Assembly (NCBI GenBank): GCA_022447495.1
Contig: JAKVBH010000013.1
Location: forward strand, 35,073-99,072
Direction of reading: 5' to 3'
From: Marinovum sp.
GTDB lineage: Bacteria; Pseudomonadota; Alphaproteobacteria; Rhodobacterales; Rhodobacteraceae
Length of the DNA: 64,000 nucleotides
This document shows, one piece after another, positions 26,241 to 35,468 of the stretch. The translations under genes and the position numbers were made by a program. Below the pieces are notes generated by a model that saw nothing but the letters and a program-made list of their open reading frames with translations, did not search any database and was not told the DNA's origin. Within the stretch, counting starts at the first letter, position 1. Every line of letters begins with the position of its first letter.

Positions 26241-27434
26241 ATGTCAGATCGCAGTGAATCAGACAGACTTAAGCAAGAAGGGTGGCTCGGACGCACCCTG
26301 CGTAGACCGGAAATCGGCTCGTTCATCGTGATGGTCGTCATCATCGTGGCGCTTGCGATGGCCTCCGAAGGCAAAGCGTTCAACGCACTTGGTCTGAAAA
26401 ACAACGTCGCCATCATCTCACAGCTTGGCATCATCGCCACCGGAGCCGCGCTTTTGATGATCGCGGGCGAATTTGACCTCTCCATCGGGCCAATGATTGC
26501 CTTTGCGGGCATGTCTATCGCCATCATGATGAAATGGGGGCTTCCATTTGGCCTAGGAGAAGCGACACCGTTTCTCGCCTTCCTCATCACACTTTGTATG
26601 ACACTGGCTTTTGGCTGGCTCATCGGAAACATCATCGTCCGATCGGGGCTTTCAAGTTTTATCGTAACGCTCGCCTTTTGGTTCTTCCTGCGCGGTCTGA
26701 CCGAGGTCTGCTTCCGCCTGATCAACCAAAACACCAACGTCTCCGGCCTGCCGGACTACAAAGAGACAAGCTGGTTTGCGGAGCAAATGGGCGGCGAAGT
26801 CTTTGGCTGGTTCTATGACGCATGGTTCTGGATCGGCACCAAGGTCGGGGCCGGGCTTGAGTTCACCGCAGACATGAGCCGTGACGCCAAGATTGACCTC
26901 ATTACACAGTTGGGCTTCCTCAATATTAACCGCAAAATGGAACAATGGGTCACCGGCTTTGACGCGCGCCTTTTGTGGTTCATCATCATCGCGGGTGTTG
27001 CATGGTTTGTGCTCAACCGCACACAACTGGGCAACTGGATTTATGCCACGGGTGACAACCAAGACAGCGCGCGTGCCAATGGTGTGCCCGTGGATCAGGT
27101 GAAAATCGGCCTTTTCATGTTCTCCGCCTTCTGCGCCACGATCTTTGCCACGTGTCAGGTTTTCGACACCAACTCGTCTGACGCCGCCAAAGGCATGTTC
27201 AAAGAGCTAGAGGCCATCGCGATTGCGGTTGTGGGCGGCATCCTGATGACAGGGGGTTTTGGCACCATACTTGGGGTCATCTTCGGTGCCGTCACCTTTG
27301 GTCTTGTGGCCAACGCCGTGTTCTTCATTCCATGGATCGACGGCTCTTGGTTCCGCGTATTCGTGGGCACCGTGCTTCTGGCCGCCGTTTTCGCCAACGA
27401 ACGCATCCGCAAACGCATCACGGGGGGTATCTGA
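26241..27434 (+). CDS. CUT2-type sugar ABC transporter permease
   Basis: A 397-residue membrane protein of the RbsC/XylH class with eight to ten hydrophobic segments. It has the family core I-A-G-E-F-D-L-S-I-G-P-M-I-A-F-A-G and the C-terminal V-V-G-G-I-L-M-T-G-G-F-G-T-I-L-G. A larger insertion, about residues 185-245, with W-F-Y-D-A-W-F-W-I-G-T-K and hydrophilic sequence, makes it longer than RbsC. ATG at 26241 has GAGGGACC nearby. It belongs to the same operon as the binding protein and ATPase. Confidence 0.88.
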   Translation: MSDRSESDRLKQEGWLGRTLRRPEIGSFIVMVVIIVALAMASEGKAFNALGLKNNVAIISQLGIIATGAALLMIAGEFDLSIGPMIAFAGMSIAIMMKWGLPFGLGEATPFLAFLITLCMTLAFGWLIGNIIVRSGLSSFIVTLAFWFFLRGLTEVCFRLINQNTNVSGLPDYKETSWFAEQMGGEVFGWFYDAWFWIGTKVGAGLEFTADMSRDAKIDLITQLGFLNINRKMEQWVTGFDARLLWFIIIAGVAWFVLNRTQLGNWIYATGDNQDSARANGVPVDQVKIGLFMFSAFCATIFATCQVFDTNSSDAAKGMFKELEAIAIAVVGGILMTGGFGTILGVIFGAVTFGLVANAVFFIPWIDGSWFRVFVGTVLLAAVFANERIRKRITGGI

Positions 27435-27436
27435 TC

Positions 27437-28207
27437 ATGGCGGAACCATATCTTTCCGTACGCGGCTTGGTGAAGCGCTTTGGCCCCTTCACGGCTCTGG
27501 CGGGCGTCGATCTCGACGTCTATCCCGGCGAAGTCCACGCGCTCTTGGGCGACAACGGTGCAGGCAAATCCACGCTCATCAAAACGCTGGCGGGCGTGCA
27601 CCAACCCACCGAAGGCCAAATCTTGATCGAAGGCAAGCCGACCGAGTTCCGCTCGCCCCGGGATGCCTCTGCCGCCGGGATCGGCACGGTGTATCAGGAC
27701 CTCGCTCTGAACCAGCTTTTGTCGGTCACGCGCAACTTCTTCATGGGGCGGGAACTCATCAGCCCTTTGGGGACGATGCGCACCAAAGAGATGAACGAGA
27801 TTGCGCATAATGAAATGCTCAAGATCGGCATCGACTTCTCTGACCCGACCCAAGCTGTGGGCACCATGTCCGGTGGTCAACGGCAGACGCTTGCGATTGC
27901 CCGTGCGATCTATTTCGGCGCCAAGGTTCTTATTCTCGACGAACCTACCTCGGCTCTTGGTCAAAAACAACAGATGGGTGTTCTAAAGACGATCAAACGT
28001 GTGCGCCAACGCGGCGACATTGCAATCATCTTCATCACCCATAACGAGATCCACTCGCGGCTTGTCGGCGACCGTTTCACATTCCTCGCGTTGGGCAAGG
28101 TGATCGGCGCTGGCGCATCCGAGGAAATCTCGGACACCGAAATGCGTCGTCTGATGTCTGGCGGTGCCGAGATGGGCGATCTGAAGCAAGAACTGGCGTC
28201 TATCTAA
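27437..28207 (+). CDS. CUT2-type sugar ABC transporter ATP-binding protein, single-domain
   Basis: A 256-residue ATPase with Walker A G-D-N-G-A-G-K-S-T, signature M-S-G-G-Q-R-Q-T-L and Walker B V-L-I-L-D-E-P-T-S-A-L. Unlike RbsA, which carries two ATPase halves on about 500 residues, this protein has one, as in the Frc fructose transporter; it should act as a homodimer. It starts 2 bp after the permease stop. It energises uptake of the inositol-type substrate. Confidence 0.9.
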   Translation: MAEPYLSVRGLVKRFGPFTALAGVDLDVYPGEVHALLGDNGAGKSTLIKTLAGVHQPTEGQILIEGKPTEFRSPRDASAAGIGTVYQDLALNQLLSVTRNFFMGRELISPLGTMRTKEMNEIAHNEMLKIGIDFSDPTQAVGTMSGGQRQTLAIARAIYFGAKVLILDEPTSALGQKQQMGVLKTIKRVRQRGDIAIIFITHNEIHSRLVGDRFTFLALGKVIGAGASEEISDTEMRRLMSGGAEMGDLKQELASI

Positions 28208-28424
28208 GCGGATCCAGTTAGGTGAGAGGGAGGGGCATGCGAGGTCTATTCAATCCAGACGCTTGCCCCGTTCTTGTTTGGGTCACCGGAGGCCGTGGCG
28301 ATCCCTGCACGATTTGCATCGACGCGAGGCGCGGTGCGCAATGCCCGCCATCGTTGCCTCTCATTTCTTATTCTCGCCCAACGCCAAATGAATTTGGTCC
28401 GTTTGGGCCCCGTTTCGGAGACCT

Positions 28425-30260
28425 ATGATGACTGAAACAATCCGATTGACCGCAGCCCAAGCCATGGTGCGCTACCTTGCTGCCCAGAAAAACGCCGCGG
28501 GCGAGACCTATATCGCAGGCTGCTGGGCCATCTTTGGCCATGGCAATGTCGCGGGCCTTGGCGAAGCGCTCTATGGCGCGCGCGATGTGTTGCCGACCTA
28601 TCGCGGCCACAATGAACAAACGATGGCCCACACCGCCATCGCCTATGGCAAACAATCGCGCCGCGACCGCGCGATGATGGTCACCACCTCCATCGGTCCA
28701 GGCGCCACCAATGTAGTTACCGCGGCTGCCTTGGCCCATTGCAACCGTTTGCCGGTTCTGATTGTACCGGGTGATGTCTTTGCCTCTCGGGCGCCGGATC
28801 CGGTGCTGCAACAGCCTGAGGTTTTTGGCGACGGTACCGTCAGCGCCAATGATTGTTTCCGCCCGGTGTCGCGCTATTACGACCGCATCACGCGCCCTGA
28901 ACATTTATTGACCGCGCTTCCCAGGGCCATGCGCGTACTCACTGATCCTGCGGAATGTGGGCCTGTTACACTGGCCTTCTGCCAAGATGTCCAAGGCGAG
29001 GCATTCGACTACCCCGCGAGCTTCTTTGAGGCCAAAACTTGGAACCGTCGCGCGCCTCAGCCTGACCCTTTTGAGATTTCTGCTGTGGCGGATCTCCTGG
29101 CCAGCGCGTCTCGTCCGGTCATCGTGGCGGGCGGCGGCGTCTACTATGGTCATGCCAACGAGGCGCTGCTCCGCTTTGCCGAAACCCACAATATCCCCGT
29201 GACCGAAACGCAGGCGGGTAAATCCTCCATGCCTTGGGATCACCCGCTAAACCTTGGTCCTTTGGGTGTCACCGGCGGTGAAGCGGCCAATGAAGCTTGC
29301 GCCCAAGCAGATGTGGTCATCGGTGTGGGCACACGGTTCCAAGATTTCACGACGGGCTCTTGGTCGATTTTCAAGAACTCCGCACGCCGCCTCGTCAGCC
29401 TCAATGTCCAAGCATATGACGCCATGAAGCACGGCGCGACTCCAATTTGCGCCGATGCCAACGCAGGTCTTGCCGCTCTGTCCGATCGGCTTGGCGGGCT
29501 TAAATTCAACGGCCCCAACTCCGATGCAAAGCCAGGCTGGTTTGCCAAGGTTGATCCGCTCACCGCGCCGCCGGGGGCGGGCAACGCGCTTCCCACCGAC
29601 ATGCAGGTTATTGGTGCCGTCCAACGGGCCCAAACCCCTCAAACCGTTGTCATGGGCGCCGCCGGCACCATGCCGGGCGAGCTGCACAAATTGTGGAAAG
29701 CCCAAGGCCCGGGCGGCTATCACATGGAATATGGCTTCTCTTGCATGGGCTATGAAATCGCGGGTGCCATGGGCATCAAGATGGCCCAACCCGAGGCCGA
29801 CGTGATCGCAATGGTTGGCGACGGCTCCTACATGATGGCCAATTCGGAGATGGCAACCGCAGCCATGATGGGCATCGGCTTCACCGTTGTAATCACCGAC
29901 AACCGCGGCTTTGGCTGTATCAACCGACTTCAGATGGGCACGGGGGGCGCGGAGTTTAACAACCTCCTCGACACCGCTGTGCATGAAACGCCGTCCAATA
30001 TCGACTTTGCGGCGCATGCCGCCGCCATGGGCGCCACGGCTGTCAAAGTCTCTGATGTTGCAGAGTTGGAAGCGGAACTGGTCAAGGCCAAGGGCACGAC
30101 GAAACCATATGTGATCGTCATCGACACCGATCCCTATCCATCGACCGAACATGGCGGCGCATGGTGGGATGTGGGCGTGCCTGAAGTCTCCGATCGGCAA
30201 AGCGTGCTTGATGCGCGCGCCAAATGGGACAATGGCCGCAAGGATCAATCGCTCACATGA
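28425..30260 (+). CDS. iolD: 3D-(3,5/4)-trihydroxycyclohexane-1,2-dione hydrolase
   Basis: A 611-residue thiamine-diphosphate enzyme that opens the ring of 3D-trihydroxycyclohexane-1,2-dione to 5-deoxy-glucuronate in myo-inositol breakdown. The N-terminal part has A-I-F-G-H-G-N-V-A-G-L-G-E-A-L and Y-R-G-H-N-E-Q-T-M-A-H-T-A; the thiamine-diphosphate motif is G-D-G-S-Y-M-M-A-N-S-E-M. Length is normal. The start could be the second codon of M-M-T-E. About 215 bp separate it from the ATPase gene, enough for an extra promoter. Its stop overlaps the next start. Confidence 0.93.
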   Translation: MMTETIRLTAAQAMVRYLAAQKNAAGETYIAGCWAIFGHGNVAGLGEALYGARDVLPTYRGHNEQTMAHTAIAYGKQSRRDRAMMVTTSIGPGATNVVTAAALAHCNRLPVLIVPGDVFASRAPDPVLQQPEVFGDGTVSANDCFRPVSRYYDRITRPEHLLTALPRAMRVLTDPAECGPVTLAFCQDVQGEAFDYPASFFEAKTWNRRAPQPDPFEISAVADLLASASRPVIVAGGGVYYGHANEALLRFAETHNIPVTETQAGKSSMPWDHPLNLGPLGVTGGEAANEACAQADVVIGVGTRFQDFTTGSWSIFKNSARRLVSLNVQAYDAMKHGATPICADANAGLAALSDRLGGLKFNGPNSDAKPGWFAKVDPLTAPPGAGNALPTDMQVIGAVQRAQTPQTVVMGAAGTMPGELHKLWKAQGPGGYHMEYGFSCMGYEIAGAMGIKMAQPEADVIAMVGDGSYMMANSEMATAAMMGIGFTVVITDNRGFGCINRLQMGTGGAEFNNLLDTAVHETPSNIDFAAHAAAMGATAVKVSDVAELEAELVKAKGTTKPYVIVIDTDPYPSTEHGGAWWDVGVPEVSDRQSVLDARAKWDNGRKDQSLT

Positions 30261-30475
30261 TGTCGCGCGTGTTTGATGTCCAACTTCCGTTCTTCATCCC
30301 GATCTGGCGGAGGATCGCACTCACGCTTTTTGTGGGCGTTTGGGCGATCTTCGAATGGACGTTGGACAATCAAATTTTGGCGATCCTGACGGGTATGATT
30401 GCCGTCTATCTGGCGCTGCAGTTCTTCGTCTTCTTCGATCCCAAAACGCCCGAAGAAAAGGAAAATGAGCAGTGA
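30257..30475 (+). CDS. Small two-span membrane protein in the inositol operon
   Basis: A 72-residue protein, M-M-S-R-V-F-D-V-Q-L-P-F-F-I-P-I-W-R-R, with two hydrophobic segments (about residues 20-38 and 40-60) and an acidic tail. It is translationally linked on both sides: ATG overlaps the iolD stop and the next gene's GTG overlaps its own stop. I do not recognise a named family. Coupling suggests a role tied to inositol catabolism or to the membrane end of the pathway. Confidence 0.7.
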   Translation: MMSRVFDVQLPFFIPIWRRIALTLFVGVWAIFEWTLDNQILAILTGMIAVYLALQFFVFFDPKTPEEKENEQ

Positions 30476-31278
30476 GTAAACTCCTGTGCCACCCCGCAGA
30501 AGGCCGACGCAAAATCCACGATATCACGCCGGAAAGCGCCAATTGGAGCTATGTGGGTTTCGGGCTTTATGACTTGGCCTCTGGCGAGACGGCATCAGAA
30601 GAGACCGGTGATCGCGAGGTGATCCTGGTTGTCGTCGAGGGCAAAATCACTCTCGAAGCCGCGGGCCAAGACTGGGGTGAACTGGGCGAGCGAATGAGTG
30701 TTTTTGAGCGCTCCGCGCCGCACTGTCTTTATGTCCCCGGTGGCCAATCCTGGAACGCCAAGGCGACGACTGAAGCCAAACTAGCTGTCTGTCACGCACC
30801 CGCGCTGGGCGCGTATCCCGCGCAGCGACTGGGGCCTGACGGCATCACCCTGACCCCCCGCGGCAAAGGCCAAAACACGCGCTACATCAACAACATCGCC
30901 ATGGAAGACCGTGACGTGGCGGGCAGCTTGTTGGTGACCGAGGTTTTCACCCCCGATGGCAACTGGTCGTCGTACCCCAGCCACCGCCACGACGAAGACG
31001 ATTTCCCGCGCATGACCTATCTCGAAGAAACCTACTATCACCGCCTCAATCCCGCCCAGGGCTTTGGCGTGCAACGGGTCTACACCGAGGACGGCAGCCT
31101 CGATGAAACCATGGCTGTGAACGACGGTGATGTGGTTCTTGTGCCCAAAGGTCACCACCCATGTGGTGCGCCCTACGGCTATGAGATGTACTACCTCAAC
31201 GTGATGGCCGGACCTGTGCGCAAATGGCGGTTCGAAGCCGATCCAGATCATGCATGGATTATGGAGCGCGACGGTTAA
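30472..31278 (+). CDS. iolB: 5-deoxy-glucuronate isomerase
   Basis: A 268-residue double-cupin enzyme converting 5-deoxy-glucuronate to 2-deoxy-5-keto-gluconate. Motifs seen include the second cupin metal site in P-S-H-R-H-D-E-D and the later P-K-G-H-H-P. It starts with GTG overlapping the upstream stop (GTGA). iolC, iolE and iolG are not in this window, so the rest of the pathway is encoded elsewhere. It faces accA convergently. Confidence 0.9.
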   Translation: MSKLLCHPAEGRRKIHDITPESANWSYVGFGLYDLASGETASEETGDREVILVVVEGKITLEAAGQDWGELGERMSVFERSAPHCLYVPGGQSWNAKATTEAKLAVCHAPALGAYPAQRLGPDGITLTPRGKGQNTRYINNIAMEDRDVAGSLLVTEVFTPDGNWSSYPSHRHDEDDFPRMTYLEETYYHRLNPAQGFGVQRVYTEDGSLDETMAVNDGDVVLVPKGHHPCGAPYGYEMYYLNVMAGPVRKWRFEADPDHAWIMERDG

Positions 31279-31335
31279 TCGCACAGGTCTTATTTGGCTC
31301 TCATTACTTTTGGGAAAGCGGCCGGGGAAAGCCCC

Positions 31336-32298
31336 CTAAGCGGCCAGCCCTTTGCTCCCAAGGCTGAGAAACTTCTGACGCCGCATCGCACGCAGTTCGT
31401 CACCTGATTTGCCGTCAAGCTCAGCCAGCAACTGACCAATCGCTTGGCCAACGATGGTTATGGTGCGCTCACGATCGCGTTGTGCGCCGCCCATGGGCTC
31501 GGGGATGACCCTATCACACACGCCAAGCTTATAAAGATCTTGCGCGGTCAACCGTAGAGCTTGCGCCGCTTCGCGCATCTTCTCGGAGTCTTTCCAGAGG
31601 ATCGAGGCACAGCCCTCTGGGCTGATCACGGAGTAAACGGAATGCTCGAGCATCGCCACACGATTGGCCGTCGCGAAGGCCACGGCACCGCCGGACCCGC
31701 CTTCGCCGATAATGATCGAGACCAATGGAACGCGTAGGTTGAGGCAGGCCTCGGTCGAGCGGGCGATGGCCTCAGACTGACCACGTTCCTCAGCGCCTTT
31801 GCCAGGATAGGCGCCGGGTGTGTCCACAAGCGTCACAACAGGAAGCCTAAACCGGTCCGCCATCTCCATCAAACGGATCGCTTTGCGGTACCCCTCTGGC
31901 CGCGCCATGCCAAAGTTACGTTTGATACGGCTTTGCGTGTCAGAGCCTTTCTCATGGCCGATAACCATCACGGGGACATCGTTCAAACGAGCCAAACCCC
32001 CAATCACCGCGCAATCCTCGCCAAAGCCACGATCTCCCGCCAGCGGAACGAACTCTTGAAAAAGCGCTTCGATGTAGTCGTTGCAATGGGGCCGCTCGGG
32101 ATGGCGAGCCACCTGGCATTTGCGCCAAGGGGTCAGGTCATCATAAAGTTCTTCGAGCAGGTTTGCGGCTTTCTCATCAAGCGCGGACGCTTCGTCGGCG
32201 ACGTCCATCTCCTCGTTTTGGCGGGCCATAGCCCGCAGCTCCTCCGCCTTGCCTTCAATCTCAGCTAGGGGTTTTTCAAAGTCGAGGTAATGCGCCAT
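31336..32298 (-). CDS. accA: Acetyl-CoA carboxylase carboxyltransferase subunit alpha
   Basis: A 320-residue protein opening [15 protein letters not shown] and carrying [20 protein letters not shown] and the oxyanion-type G-E-G-G-S-G-G-A. With AccD it transfers carboxyl groups from biotin carboxyl carrier protein to acetyl-CoA, the first step of fatty-acid synthesis. The start at the M-A-H-Y codon is chosen on family length. It seems to be a single-gene unit. Confidence 0.95.
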   Translation of the reverse strand: MAHYLDFEKPLAEIEGKAEELRAMARQNEEMDVADEASALDEKAANLLEELYDDLTPWRKCQVARHPERPHCNDYIEALFQEFVPLAGDRGFGEDCAVIGGLARLNDVPVMVIGHEKGSDTQSRIKRNFGMARPEGYRKAIRLMEMADRFRLPVVTLVDTPGAYPGKGAEERGQSEAIARSTEACLNLRVPLVSIIIGEGGSGGAVAFATANRVAMLEHSVYSVISPEGCASILWKDSEKMREAAQALRLTAQDLYKLGVCDRVIPEPMGGAQRDRERTITIVGQAIGQLLAELDGKSGDELRAMRRQKFLSLGSKGLAA

Positions 32299-32375
32299 GG
32301 ATGGTCCCCGCACGGCCGGTGTTAGTGTTCCAAGCTATATGGCGCGGAGGAGGCGCGGATGCAATATCTTGTGGC

Positions 32376-32978
32376 CTAGGTGCTTGGCGTGAGCAAAGCA
32401 ATTGTGAGTGAGCCCAACAGCATCATCGCCATCGCAAAATTGACCCACCGCAGGACGTCTGGGCGTCCCAACAGCTTGCGGATTTGAATGCCCAACAACA
32501 CCCAGGTTGACGTCGAAACCACGGCGCAGGCCACGTAGAGCCCTGCCACAATCAAGACCGAAAGCAAATCGCGCCCGGTTGCATAGAGCGTGATTGCCCC
32601 CAAGGCCATGGACCATGCCTTGGGATTGACCCATTGAAAGGCAGCAGCCTGAAGGAACGTCAAGGGTTTGCCGTTGGCTGCGCCTTCGCGCGGTGGTGCG
32701 GCTGTCGCGATTTTCCATGCGAGCCACACCATATAGACCACCGAGAGGACTTTTAGGATCGTGTGGCTTGGCGGCCAGGCGTCGAAGACTTCCATGGCGC
32801 CCAATCCGACTAGGAGGACCATGAGCGGAAACCCAATGCCAATGCCAGCCATATGTGGTACCGACCGGCGCAGGCCAAAGTTCAAACCCGACGCCATAAG
32901 CATCAAATTGTTGGGCCCTGGTGTGATCACCGTGACGAATGCAAAACTTGCGAGGGCGAGGAAAACTGAAAGGTCCAT
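32376..32978 (-). CDS. LysE/RhtB family amino-acid exporter
   Basis: A 200-residue membrane protein with about six hydrophobic segments and the LysE/RhtB core V-I-T-P-G-P-N-N-L-M-L-M-A-S-G. RhtB-type proteins export homoserine, threonine or related amino acids. It is divergent from an Lrp/AsnC regulator, the usual pairing for such exporters, so its expression is probably amino-acid controlled. It is distinct from the ArgO-type exporter at 11 kb. Confidence 0.88.
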   Translation of the reverse strand: MDLSVFLALASFAFVTVITPGPNNLMLMASGLNFGLRRSVPHMAGIGIGFPLMVLLVGLGAMEVFDAWPPSHTILKVLSVVYMVWLAWKIATAAPPREGAANGKPLTFLQAAAFQWVNPKAWSMALGAITLYATGRDLLSVLIVAGLYVACAVVSTSTWVLLGIQIRKLLGRPDVLRWVNFAMAMMLLGSLTIALLTPST

Positions 32979-33050
32979 TCACACATATTGACGCGTACAA
33001 GCCGCTGTGTTCTTGCAAAAATGCGATTTTTGGACCTACTTTTGCAATTA

Positions 33051-33503
33051 ATGGTGAAGATGAATCATATAAACGACCGTATATTGTGTGAATTGGAGCG
33101 CGATGGTCGCCTGAGCAATATCGAATTGGCCGAACGAGTCGGGCTCTCTCCCTCTGCATGCCTACGTAGGGTGGCTGCACTTGAGGCAGACGGGGCGATT
33201 ACGGGATACCGAGCTGTGATAGACCGATCAAAACGCGGGGTTGGGTTCCTGGCCTACATCGGCGTAGGGCTGTCGGCGCATACCAAAGCGGCGCAGGAGA
33301 AATTTGAACGCGCCATGGTGCTCAGCCCTGAAGTGCGCGAGTGCCACAATATCACAGGCTCCATTGAGTATCTTCTGCGCGTGGAATGCGCCGATCTGAA
33401 ATCCTACAAACTCTTCCACACCGATGTTTTGGGGATATTGCCGGACGTCCATTCCATCACGACTTATGTCGTTATCGGTTCCCCCAAAGACTCGCGGGCT
33501 TGA
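33051..33503 (+). CDS. Lrp/AsnC family transcriptional regulator
   Basis: A 150-residue protein with an N-terminal helix-turn-helix (I-N-D-R-I-L-C-E-L-E-R-D-G-R-L-S-N-I-E-L-A-E-R and L-S-P-S-A-C-L-R-R-V) and the RAM effector domain (V-R-E-C-H-N-I-T-G-S-I-E-Y-L-L). It probably controls the divergent exporter. M-N-H-I-N-D at 33060 is an alternative start. The 3' end overlaps the convergent racemase-like gene by 40 bp. Confidence 0.85.
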   Translation: MVKMNHINDRILCELERDGRLSNIELAERVGLSPSACLRRVAALEADGAITGYRAVIDRSKRGVGFLAYIGVGLSAHTKAAQEKFERAMVLSPEVRECHNITGSIEYLLRVECADLKSYKLFHTDVLGILPDVHSITTYVVIGSPKDSRA

Positions 33504-34183
33504 TAGGCGGGTGGCCTGTCGGTCTTTTTGCGTTCGGGTGCCTTAGCTTTGGAGCGAGATTGCGCCGGGAAGACGGCGTGTAGCGCGAGTTCAGGTGCAG
33601 CCAAAACCGTGGCGCCGCATCCATCGAGAAGGTGTGTGACTGGCGCCATGGCCACTTGGGAGAGCACAACTGTGCGCAAATCGCGCCGGGCAACCAGGAC
33701 TTCGATAACGGCGGCGGCGATGGCGGCATGAAAACCAGCGTGGTCGCCTGATGTGTAAAGCGGCCAAAATTTTTCAAGGACGATTGAGACATACGGCACA
33801 TCTGTCTGCGCGCGTTGCCGTTCTTCTTCATAGAGCGCCAAACTTGATTTGCCGGCGGCGTCATGAGCGCTCACCAAAAGTGTTCCCACGCGGAGATCAG
33901 CCGCCGTGCGCAGCATGGCGCGGTCCATGCGTTGGCCGCCTGCTGTTTCTACGGGCGCGCCCAAAGCCGCACTTGTACAAAGCACAGGCGCATGGGCACC
34001 TTTGACGAAGACTTCGATTTCTTTAGACAGTTGGTGGGTCATCCCCTCGCGTTGCGCGCGCAATAACCAGTCATTGCGCACGATATGTTCAAAGCGTTTT
34101 GCCGGTAGCAGACGATCACGCAGGCGATTAAACGTCGCCACATGGGCGTCGGTCGTGTGCAGCAACAGCAGGTTGGCGGTCAT
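33464..34183 (-). CDS. Aspartate/glutamate racemase-superfamily-like protein
   Basis: A 239-residue protein. It has two Cys/Ser-centred half motifs typical of the superfamily, L-C-T-S-A-A-L-G and V-V-L-S-Q-V-A-M, and an arrangement R-M-D-R-A-M. The second half lacks an obvious cysteine at the expected site, so it may not be a simple two-cysteine racemase. The C-terminal 30 residues are Lys/Arg/Pro-rich. It follows mcl1 on the same strand about 55 bp downstream. A catabolic hydrolase or racemase role is possible but unproved. Confidence 0.6.
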   Translation of the reverse strand: MTANLLLLHTTDAHVATFNRLRDRLLPAKRFEHIVRNDWLLRAQREGMTHQLSKEIEVFVKGAHAPVLCTSAALGAPVETAGGQRMDRAMLRTAADLRVGTLLVSAHDAAGKSSLALYEEERQRAQTDVPYVSIVLEKFWPLYTSGDHAGFHAAIAAAVIEVLVARRDLRTVVLSQVAMAPVTHLLDGCGATVLAAPELALHAVFPAQSRSKAKAPERKKTDRPPAYQARESLGEPITT

Positions 34184-34237
34184 GTATTCACCTCTTGCCC
34201 CCGCGTGCAGTATGTTCCGACGCCTCCTAACGATCAG

Positions 34238-35197
34238 TTAATCTGTGGAGATCATCTCCGATTGGCGCACGATGACTTCGGCTTGTTTGATCGACGCGAT
34301 GTCGACCAAGCGGCCTTTGTAGACGGTCGCGCCTTCGCCCTTTGCTTTGGCCTCTTCCATCGCCGCGAGAATTTCGCGGGCTTCGGCGACGGCCTCCTCA
34401 GAAGGCGTGAAGACGTCATTGGCCAGGGCGACTTGTTTTGGGTGGATGGCCCATTTGCCAACCATGCCGAGCGTTGCCGAACGCAGCGCCTGGGCGCGGA
34501 AGCCTTCGTCGTCGGAGAAATCACCGAAAGGTCCATCGACAGGTAACACGCCATGGGTGCGGCAGGCGGCCACGATGGCGGCTTGGGCCCAATGCCATGG
34601 GTCGGACCAGTGCTTTTGACCCTCGTGGAGCATGTAGTAGTTGGCTTGTGTGCCGCCGATGCCCGTTGTGGCCATGCCCATGGAGGCGGCGAAGTCCGCA
34701 GCGCCGAGGCTCATGGCAGCAAGGCGCGGAGAGGCCGCGGCGATTTCTTCGACATGCGCGATGCCCGCGGCACTTTCGATGATCACTTCAAAGCTGATTT
34801 TTTTGCTCCGCCCTTTTGCGGCTTCTACGGCGCTGGCGAGCGCATCGACAGCGTAAATGTCGGCGGCACAGCCGACTTTGGGGATCATGATCTGATCAAG
34901 GCGTTCGGAGGCGTTTTCCAGAAGCTCGACCACGTCACGGTACCAATAGGGCGTGTCGAGCCCGTTGATGCGCACCGAAAGCGTCTTGGGGCCCCAGTCT
35001 ATGGTGTTTATGGCGTCGATTACATTTTGACGCGCGCTGTCTTTGTCAGACGGTGCGACGCTGTCTTCGAGGTCGAGGTTGATCACATCCGCAGCGGAGA
35101 CGGCCATTTTTTCAAAGATGGCAGGACGCGAGCCGGGGCCAAAAAGTTGACAGCGATTGAGTCGGGCCACAGGGGCAGGTTGCAAGCGGAAGGACAT
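34238..35197 (-). CDS. mcl1: HpcH/HpaI family lyase, L-malyl-CoA/beta-methylmalyl-CoA lyase
   Basis: A 319-residue protein of the CitE/Mcl1 type: F-G-P-G-S-R-P-A-I-F-E-K-M, the D-L-E-D-S-V-A-P motif and E-V-I-I-E-S-A-A-G, which holds the metal-binding Glu. Mcl1 splits malyl-CoA to acetyl-CoA and glyoxylate, and methylmalyl-CoA to propionyl-CoA and glyoxylate, in the ethylmalonyl-CoA pathway of Rhodobacteraceae. Length is normal. It has its own upstream region shared divergently with the D-glutamate module. Confidence 0.88.
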   Translation of the reverse strand: MSFRLQPAPVARLNRCQLFGPGSRPAIFEKMAVSAADVINLDLEDSVAPSDKDSARQNVIDAINTIDWGPKTLSVRINGLDTPYWYRDVVELLENASERLDQIMIPKVGCAADIYAVDALASAVEAAKGRSKKISFEVIIESAAGIAHVEEIAAASPRLAAMSLGAADFAASMGMATTGIGGTQANYYMLHEGQKHWSDPWHWAQAAIVAACRTHGVLPVDGPFGDFSDDEGFRAQALRSATLGMVGKWAIHPKQVALANDVFTPSEEAVAEAREILAAMEEAKAKGEGATVYKGRLVDIASIKQAEVIVRQSEMISTD

Positions 35198-35468
35198 GGC
35201 GGCCTCGAAAGTTTGTTACAATTATGGTCGTCTTTGGGGTAGATTATTGCGTGACATGCTGCAAGTGCGAATTTGCATACGCAGCATGGCTTGGACGAAG
35301 AATGGCTTGGTCGATTGAGTCGGTCTAGTTGCTTTGGTGCGGGATATTCTTCTGTATCTATTCAAGATTCGAAGAAAAATTGCACACATATCGAGAAATG
35401 CGCCCTAAATCGCAATGAAGGTGCATGGGTTTTGCTGCATTTTCCCACCAACTGTCGGAGGGATACCA

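Noticed and set aside
28222..28424. Short open frame before iolD
   Set aside because: Contains proline- and cysteine-rich sequence without family match; more likely leader sequence.
29247..30248. Long minus-strand open frame (333 codons) opposite iolD
   Set aside because: Antisense to iolD with no recognisable motif; such frames arise from high-GC codon bias.
31290..31336. Possible hairpin repeat or terminator between iolB and accA
   Set aside because: Only a short GGGG-AAAG-CCCC stem is present, and the TTCTTCTGGC and AAATA boxes of the repeat family are missing.
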